DNA of 64,000 nucleotides from an uncultured Prevotellaceae bacterium. GTDB taxonomy: Bacteria > Bacteroidota > Bacteroidia > Bacteroidales > Bacteroidaceae. Each line of letters opens with the position of its first letter. Position 1 is the first letter of the stretch. Below, piece after piece: positions 58,556-64,000 of this stretch. A program made the translations under genes and the position numbers. The stretch is taken from contig ONDP01000003.1 in the NCBI GenBank assembly GCA_900316645.1, positions 40,258 to 104,257 on the forward strand. Direction: 5' to 3'. The notes beneath the pieces are model-generated. The model was not told the origin of the DNA. It made no database searches and was given only the letters and a program-made list of their open reading frames with translations.

Positions 58556-60547
58556 ATGGCAGAGAGAAGAGACGTTTACATGAACCACAAGCAGTACCTG
58601 ATGTACCTGATGAATGTACGAGACGGTCGCTTGCTTGGTAGCCGACGATTTGGTAAGACTGACGGCTCTATCGGGCCTCGCATCTATCGTGTCAGTCAGT
58701 CTATGCCTCGTGCTACGAATATATGGTTGGGAAACTCCAGAAAACAGCTCTATACCCGTACCGTTCCTGGCACCATTGCCGCCATTGAGCGTTTCTTTGG
58801 CATCCGTGAGTCAGTACATTTCGGCTGGGGTAAACCGCCACGATGGGTGCCGAGTCCTATCATCAAACCGAAGACCTGGGATAACTGCATCTGGTTTGCT
58901 AATGGCACCATTTGGCAACTCATTTCAATGGCAGTCACGGGATCGGCCAATTCGCTGACGGTAAACTCCATCGTGGCCGATGAGTGCAAGTTTATGTCGA
59001 AGTCCAAACTGGATGGTGAAGTCATGCCGGCATTGTCAGGTATCGTGCATCCGTTGGGCGACCCGTCTTTCTCTGATGCAAACCCACTTTTCAAATCCAC
59101 TTTCTTTGCCTCTGATGCGAGTCTGACATCAAAGAATAACTGGCTGGAGAATGAGGAAAGCAAACTCGACATGCACCCTGATACGGGGCCATTGACTAAC
59201 AAGACCTATCGGGAGATACAGGCTGAGTTGGAAGACTATGCAGAGCGTGTCATCTTCTACAATGAACTGCTGCGTAATGCCAAGCGTGACGGCTGTGTGC
59301 CTATCCTTTGCCGTCAGGATGAGATAGATGCCATCCGTATCAAGGCACAGGCCATGATGAACCACGAAGGCCCGTTCAAGATCCTGCCGAACTATGGCCA
59401 ACGTATCAATAAGGCCATGCTCGATATGGCTATCAACTATAAACTGATTGATGCAGAGGAAGCGGAATTACTCTATTGCCATAAGTATCTGATTACACCT
59501 GACCAGGACTTTGACATGCAGATGATTCTTAACTCGAAGTCCTACCAGAAGAAAATCCGTACCTTACAGTGTAACGCCTTTGCATTTTGGCGTGTCAGCA
59601 CCTTAGACAATGTAGATATCGTCGGAGAGTCGTACATAGCGAGAATGGCGCGTGACCTTCCTCCTGTCGTGTTTGCCATATCTATTCTTAATAAAAAGGT
59701 GGCAAAGACTAACGACGGTTTCTATTCCAATCTCGATATTGAGAATGTGCATGGCTATATTCCTGATGACTGTCCGGCCATTGACAGCAGCTTCACGAAA
59801 AAGAAAGCTATGACTGTGCTCGGTGGCTCTGCTACTGAAGAAGAGTACGAGACTCCCGACTTTGGCGAGTTACAGCAGATCAAAGACTGCACTCTGGATG
59901 GTGACGTAGTGGACGCGCTGCCTTTGTATATCAGCATGGACTATAACGCTAACATTAACTGGGTGGTGACTGGGCAACTCTATCGCAGGGATAACCAGGA
60001 ATGTCTCAATGTGCTCTCCAGTATGTATGTCAAGAATGAGCGTAAGCTGCGTGAGCTGATGGGCGACTGGCATCACTACTATAAGCCTAAGATGCAGAAA
60101 TGCCGTGAGGTCATCTATTTCTATGATGCAACAGCCAAGTTCAAAGGCTATGCCATCGAGGGTATGGAAGACTTCAAGGATGTGGTCATTAACGAGCTGA
60201 CGAAATACGGTTGGTCTGTACGGCCTGTTGACATGGGATCACCGATGGCCCACGAAATGAAGTATAAGGATATCAACGAGTCGCTGGCTGGTGTGGCCTA
60301 CCCTGCTATCCGCATCAATCGTGAGAATAACGAGGCTCTGATTATTGCCATGCAGAATGCGGAGGTGTCTATCGGCTATAAAGGGTTTAGGAAGAATAAA
60401 GCAGGTGAAAAGCTCTCTGAAGACGCAGACGATGCAGTACGCCTGGAGTACAGAACGGACGGCACCGATGCGTTTGACTCGCTCTATATTGGCTGCCGCT
60501 ATCATCTTACAAACATGTCGGGCATGTGCCTTCCATTAGGTGATTAG
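58556..60547 (+). CDS. Terminase large subunit, 663 aa
   Basis: ATPase/nuclease that packages DNA. Near the N terminus LLGSRRFGKTDGS is a Walker A-like loop, and NSIVADECKFM is Walker B with the catalytic Glu. The C-terminal nuclease part has LYISMDYNANINWVV (first Asp), EVIYFYDATAKFKGYA and DADDAVRLEY. At 663 aa it is longer than most. TerL with a two-gene pair defines a tailed phage. Confidence 0.85.
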   Translation: MAERRDVYMNHKQYLMYLMNVRDGRLLGSRRFGKTDGSIGPRIYRVSQSMPRATNIWLGNSRKQLYTRTVPGTIAAIERFFGIRESVHFGWGKPPRWVPSPIIKPKTWDNCIWFANGTIWQLISMAVTGSANSLTVNSIVADECKFMSKSKLDGEVMPALSGIVHPLGDPSFSDANPLFKSTFFASDASLTSKNNWLENEESKLDMHPDTGPLTNKTYREIQAELEDYAERVIFYNELLRNAKRDGCVPILCRQDEIDAIRIKAQAMMNHEGPFKILPNYGQRINKAMLDMAINYKLIDAEEAELLYCHKYLITPDQDFDMQMILNSKSYQKKIRTLQCNAFAFWRVSTLDNVDIVGESYIARMARDLPPVVFAISILNKKVAKTNDGFYSNLDIENVHGYIPDDCPAIDSSFTKKKAMTVLGGSATEEEYETPDFGELQQIKDCTLDGDVVDALPLYISMDYNANINWVVTGQLYRRDNQECLNVLSSMYVKNERKLRELMGDWHHYYKPKMQKCREVIYFYDATAKFKGYAIEGMEDFKDVVINELTKYGWSVRPVDMGSPMAHEMKYKDINESLAGVAYPAIRINRENNEALIIAMQNAEVSIGYKGFRKNKAGEKLSEDADDAVRLEYRTDGTDAFDSLYIGCRYHLTNMSGMCLPLGD

Positions 60548-60564
60548 TGTGCTATTCCACTGTG

Positions 60565-60584
60565 CCCAGCGTTTTCCTGCTGGG
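60565..60584 (+). terminator. CACTGTGCCC-family hairpin after terL
   Basis: CCCAGC and GCTGGG around GTTTTCCT, preceded by CCACTGTG. Shorter stem than its relatives. Confidence 0.55.
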
Positions 60585-60615
60585 AGTTTGTCCCTAACTC
60601 CTGCGTCTTTCCCCC

Positions 60616-60623
60616 TATCTTTG
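60616..60623 (+). promoter_or_regulatory. Promoter -7 box before the tail-protein genes
   Basis: TATCTTTG, 35 bp before the ATG at 60659. Confidence 0.6.
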
Positions 60624-60658
60624 CTCAAAAATAAATAAAATTCTAAACCCTATTTAGT

Positions 60659-61459
60659 ATGTCACAGTTATCTATCTCCTACCAGCACCCGAAGTATGTC
60701 TCAGACATCTTCGCTGGGAGTGTTATCATTGATTGCACATTCCCGACTGAGGGATTCCACCTCGTAACGGTAGAGTCCAGTAAGGACCAGGAAAACTGGT
60801 CAGTGTTCCAAAGCCAGGTCGTTGACCTTAATCTCTCATTCAAGGTGCTGTCACCGTCTAAGTCGCTTTTCTTCCGTCTTACCATGAGTAAGCAGCCGAC
60901 GGCCATCAATATCGACACGATTATTGATGGCACCACCACTAAGGAGGATATTGAGAATGTCATCGAAGAGAAGTGTGCTGACGTGGCACTCTCTGGCGAG
61001 GCAAAGGATGTGACGCTGACGGCTATCACCGGCCTCGTGGCTACGCAGGTGCAGGCTGCCATTGCAGAGCTGCTGGCAAAGATCATTTCTCTGGGTGCCG
61101 CTATCTCCTATGAGGGACAGGTGGCCGACTATGCTCATCTGCCGTCTTCTGACTTGAAGAAAGGCTACATGTATAACGTGGTAGCGGCTAATGATAAGAT
61201 TCCTGCCGGTACCAACTATGTTTGGAATGGTGAATCATGGGATCCGATGGTAGGTCAGATCGACCTTACGCCGTTCCTCACTTCTACCGATGCTGCAAAC
61301 ACCTACGTTGCCCTTAATGCCAGTGCTACGAATGCCGGTTCTGACATTGTGCGCCTGCTGGGTGTCAACAGCCAGGGTAAGGCTATCTCTATCACGCCGA
61401 AAGCCATTGTCGAATACGTCATCAAGACGCTAATGGATGATGACCTGCTCGCTGTATAG
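60659..61459 (+). CDS. Tail-associated structural protein, 266 aa
   Basis: First of three tail-type genes. The N-terminal 90 residues are beta-rich; the rest alternates Ala-rich helices (QAAIAELLAKIISLGAAIS) and strands with ADYAHLPSSDLKKGYMYNVV, the 'phage tail fibre/interaction' repeat seen in many Bacteroidales phages. Role probably in tail tip or fibre assembly. Confidence 0.65.
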   Translation: MSQLSISYQHPKYVSDIFAGSVIIDCTFPTEGFHLVTVESSKDQENWSVFQSQVVDLNLSFKVLSPSKSLFFRLTMSKQPTAINIDTIIDGTTTKEDIENVIEEKCADVALSGEAKDVTLTAITGLVATQVQAAIAELLAKIISLGAAISYEGQVADYAHLPSSDLKKGYMYNVVAANDKIPAGTNYVWNGESWDPMVGQIDLTPFLTSTDAANTYVALNASATNAGSDIVRLLGVNSQGKAISITPKAIVEYVIKTLMDDDLLAV

Positions 61460-61477
61460 CATTGTTTAGTCACTGTG

Positions 61478-61497
61478 CCCAGCGGATTTCCGCTGGG
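61478..61497 (+). terminator. CACTGTGCCC-family hairpin
   Basis: CCCAGCGG, ATTT, CCGCTGGG, preceded by TCACTGTG. No strong T run. Confidence 0.6.
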
Positions 61498-61511
61498 ATA
61501 AAGAGTAAAGT

Positions 61512-62696
61512 ATGAAAAGACTGAATAACTCTCAACCGCTGGCAGTCACTACGACCTACAGACCGCTCAACACCGCAATGCACATTGAGGTGCTGGGTGG
61601 CCTGTCAACTGTGCAGTTCTATCGTCAGACGGTGCAGCAGTGGATTCCTGACCATTCTGTTGTGCCTGTTATCGACCAGCACGGCACACAGACAGATGGC
61701 GCATTGCGACTGAAAGCGGTTTATAGTATCATCGACCCCGACAACAACCTGAATACTGATACTCTCGTGCCTCAGATATTCTGGTATGTCAATGGGGTGC
61801 AGGTGACTTCCACCGATTCAACTCAGGACTATTACATTGCCGGTAATATCCTGTATGTCCGAAAGAACTTCACACACCAGCTGGGAGCGAACATCTATTG
61901 TGAGTGCCGCTTTACTGACACCCGCACATCGTCGCCCTTCGTGCTGTCTGATACGCTGCCGCTGTCGGCCATCCTACAGGCTGATGAGCAGTGGAGCATC
62001 AATATCCTGTGTGATCGTACCCGTAAGCACTTCCCGCTTCATGCCGCTACGACTATCTACACATTCGAGGCAGAAGCACGTCAGGGTAGTGCTGACAAAA
62101 CGGATGCGGTAGCATGGTTCTGGGACTATTCTGTTGATAATGGTGTGCATTGGCTGACCATCAATAATGATTGCCTCTGGTATGTCAGCGGAAAGAACAC
62201 GGCTACGCTGTCTATCGACGCAGACTTCATAGACAATCTGATGGTGCGCTGTCGTATCGGTATTGCCGATGGTACGTCAACAGCGGCTCCAGACCTGCCT
62301 AATGAGGCAACGGCCTGCATCGCGTGGCGTTATCCGAAGGTAATACCTACGGTATTCTCTTATGGAGGCGACCGAGTGTTTGCTGAGAACTCCTTTATGA
62401 CCTTTGGCCTGATAGTGCATGTGGCCAAGCATGATGACATGACGCTCGAACAGAAACGTCATTGGCTGATGTGCGATTGGGCGGTACGTCGCCAGGGTAG
62501 TAATGATGATCCTGTGCCGCTGGGTGCCTATGGCCTGGAGGTCGTGGTACCAAGACAGTACATCTACGACAATGCCGGCACTAAGTTCATTGTGGATCCT
62601 CGTTGCTCCATTCGTGGACCCTACGACATCCTGGCTGACCCGTCAGGCGAGGTGTTCCAGTCTGCATCTGGCCATGAACTCGCTGTAAGAACATAG
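61512..62696 (+). CDS. Structural protein with Ig-like domains, 394 aa
   Basis: Not assigned to a family. Almost entirely beta: repeated VVPVIDQHGTQTDGALRL and LSIDADFIDNLMVRCRIG patterns fit Ig-like domains. Between the tail-tip protein and the DGR target, so it may be a tail fibre shaft. Confidence 0.6.
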   Translation: MKRLNNSQPLAVTTTYRPLNTAMHIEVLGGLSTVQFYRQTVQQWIPDHSVVPVIDQHGTQTDGALRLKAVYSIIDPDNNLNTDTLVPQIFWYVNGVQVTSTDSTQDYYIAGNILYVRKNFTHQLGANIYCECRFTDTRTSSPFVLSDTLPLSAILQADEQWSINILCDRTRKHFPLHAATTIYTFEAEARQGSADKTDAVAWFWDYSVDNGVHWLTINNDCLWYVSGKNTATLSIDADFIDNLMVRCRIGIADGTSTAAPDLPNEATACIAWRYPKVIPTVFSYGGDRVFAENSFMTFGLIVHVAKHDDMTLEQKRHWLMCDWAVRRQGSNDDPVPLGAYGLEVVVPRQYIYDNAGTKFIVDPRCSIRGPYDILADPSGEVFQSASGHELAVRT

Positions 62697-62722
62697 TAAT
62701 AACCCTTTAATATTCACGAAAG

Positions 62723-63970
62723 ATGAAAAAAGCAAAAACTTCTCTTGCGTCTGGTGAAAACATAGCCAAGGTGTTGTGTATGACCAGTCAGGACAATCTC
62801 TACGAGGCTACGCCCGAAGAGGTGAACAACAGTGCCATTCCATCTACTGTTGTTGGTGCGCTTGCTTCCAGCTTCACACTGGAGCAAAACTCTAATCCGG
62901 CCTTTGTGGTCAATAATCGTGGTGCTGCTGAACTCTATCAGTCTCAGATGGGTGGCTATGCCTTCTTTATCAAAGATGGTAAGGTGTATGCTGCAAAGCT
63001 GAATGGTGCTGATTGGACGAAGTTTGCCGATGGCACGGCGTTTACTACTGCACTTGAACAGGTGTGCGAGACGATGGTACATGTACCTGATTGCCACTTC
63101 AAGGGTGAGGGTAAGACGCTGCATTTCGGTGGTACTGTGCCTATCGACGGTGGCAAGGTCTTCGATTCACCTCATTGGGTAGGTGCCTACAAGATCAGCT
63201 ACGATGCCAACAACAAGGCACACAGCCGTCCTGACAAGGCTCCGAAGCACTCACAGACAATGAGCCAGTTCTGGGCTGCCGCTCAGTTGCTCGGTTCTGA
63301 GTGGGGATTGGCTAACTACGGCTTCCATTGCCTGATTAACGCGCTGTTCCAGGCCCGCTATGGCAACCTAAACTCACAGAGCGTCATCGGTGCCGGCTTC
63401 CAGACATCTTCATGGGAGGCTGCGCGTGACGTACCTATGGGCTTGCTGAAGCATTTGGGCGACGGTAGCGGTAATGTGTACTACACTGATACCACTATTG
63501 GCGACCAGTACCCCGTGAAGCTCTTTGGCTTCGAGGATCTTTGGGGAAAGCTCTGGGAGTTCCGTCCTGGCATCCGCTTCTACATGGATGATGATGTCCG
63601 TAAGGCTGTGGTCTATTCTGGCAACCAGGTGAGCAATACGGCTACTGGCCGTGAGTTCGTTTGTTCCGTACAGTCTGCATCAGGTGCTTATGTCAAGAGC
63701 ATGGAGTGCGGAGAGTTCTGGGATATGATTGCTCAGAATGTCACGGGTGGCGGTAGCACTACATACTATTGTGATGGGTACTATGCCGCTACGACTGGTC
63801 AGCTGCTGGTCGTCGGGGGTGGCGCGAATAGCGGTGCGCTATGCGGTCTCGTTTATGCGCGCTCGAATTACGCTTTCTCGAGCTCGATCACGAGCATCGG
63901 CGCTCGCCTGGCCTTCTACGGGGAGCCGGAAATCGTGAGCGGAGCACAGTTGGTGGCCCTGACCGCGTAA
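62723..63970 (+). CDS. DGR-diversified tail receptor-binding protein, 415 aa
   Basis: Last gene; stop codon 30 bp before the window end. Middle portion (SHWVGAYKISYDANNKAHSR, SQFWAAAQLLGSEWGLANYG) belongs to the sulfatase-modifying-factor/C-type-lectin-like fold used by many DGR targets. The variable segment (63803-63916) near the C terminus is LLVVGGGANSG to GARLAF. Such proteins bind host surface receptors, and their diversification changes host range. In other Bacteroidales phages the template repeat and reverse transcriptase follow directly, here outside the window. Confidence 0.82.
   Translation: MKKAKTSLASGENIAKVLCMTSQDNLYEATPEEVNNSAIPSTVVGALASSFTLEQNSNPAFVVNNRGAAELYQSQMGGYAFFIKDGKVYAAKLNGADWTKFADGTAFTTALEQVCETMVHVPDCHFKGEGKTLHFGGTVPIDGGKVFDSPHWVGAYKISYDANNKAHSRPDKAPKHSQTMSQFWAAAQLLGSEWGLANYGFHCLINALFQARYGNLNSQSVIGAGFQTSSWEAARDVPMGLLKHLGDGSGNVYYTDTTIGDQYPVKLFGFEDLWGKLWEFRPGIRFYMDDDVRKAVVYSGNQVSNTATGREFVCSVQSASGAYVKSMECGEFWDMIAQNVTGGGSTTYYCDGYYAATTGQLLVVGGGANSGALCGLVYARSNYAFSSSITSIGARLAFYGEPEIVSGAQLVALTA
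63803..63916 (+). repeat. DGR variable region VR2
   Basis: Partner of VR1 over 114 ungapped bp. GGAGCG-type 3' flank. The variable codons (GGC, GTT, CGC, TAC, AGC, ATC) are compatible with N-substitution of AAC or TAC codons in a template. Confidence 0.82.
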
Positions 63971-64000
63971 GCGGGTCATGGCCAGCCAGCTTGTGCAGCC

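Noticed and set aside
1-64000. Alternative genetic code with TAG or TGA reassigned, as in some gut phages
   Set aside because: Core genes such as dnaN, terL and rep end at different stop codons at expected lengths, and no gene needs readthrough.
1-64000. tRNA genes and CRISPR arrays
   Set aside because: No cloverleaf or regularly spaced repeats seen by eye; small tRNAs could be missed without a search tool.
1-64000. DGR template repeat or reverse transcriptase within the window
   Set aside because: Only the two variable regions carry the repeat, and no YxDD-containing RT was seen.

Overview
The window looks like most of a temperate phage-plasmid of a Bacteroidales host (Bacteroides/Prevotella-like). 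The host call rests on many promoters with the Bacteroidota -7 consensus TAnnTTTG, starts preceded by A/T-rich leaders rather than Shine-Dalgarno sequences, and DGR-target and DUF families typical of gut Bacteroidales phages. Stops are read in the standard code; TAA, TAG and TGA are all used as ends.

Layout. 1-6.2 kb (+): the end of an NAD+-DNA ligase carrying an unusual C-terminal membrane helix, a hypothetical gene, ParA plus a small ribbon-helix-helix protein, an iteron origin (3.6-4.06 kb) with its Rep initiator, and a lipoprotein with spanin architecture. 6.2-20.2 kb (-): a long run of mostly small unrecognised early/accessory genes, including a radical SAM protein, a beta-class adenine methyltransferase, YopX, a zinc ribbon, GNAT and a HicA-like fusion. 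20.4-21.5 kb (+): two hypothetical genes. 21.7-22.5 kb (-): an HTH regulator facing a TTAAAAC-rich divergent intergenic region. 22.7-30.8 kb (+): the replication module (AT-hook protein, DEDD exonuclease, helicase-primase, SSB-like protein, sliding clamp, HNH nuclease, dUTPase). 30.8-33.9 kb (+): a circularly permuted cytosine-C5 methyltransferase surrounded by nine tiny overlapping ORFs that look like detached target-recognition domains. 34.0-39.6 kb: tape measure protein. 40.7-50.8 kb (+): nucleotide and DNA metabolism (AEP-type primase, ThyX, radical SAM, Dam, DUF4406, ASCH) and small genes, including a Tad2-like/DUF2829 protein fused to a DGR variable domain. 51.7-64.0 kb (+): morphogenesis (S49 protease with nested scaffold, major capsid protein, terminase small and large subunits, tail-associated proteins) ending with a second DGR variable protein.

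Two signals stand out. (1) Eleven G/C homopolymer tracts of 7-10 bp occur inside otherwise unrelated genes. In every one, an 8-bp tract gives a coherent reading frame. Only two are actually 8 bp here, so most affected genes are written in an 'off' state. The tract is kept in all three codon phases and is usually followed by YA(A/T)(A/T)T, so it is conserved as DNA, not as protein. (2) Seven of these tracts fall in the cytosine methyltransferase and its TRD array, suggesting a phase-variable, mix-and-match DNA methylation system. Sequencing or assembly error at homopolymers remains the main alternative for the exact lengths.

The DGR reverse transcriptase and template repeat, portal, endolysin and integrase were not seen in the window; some may lie beyond the edges.
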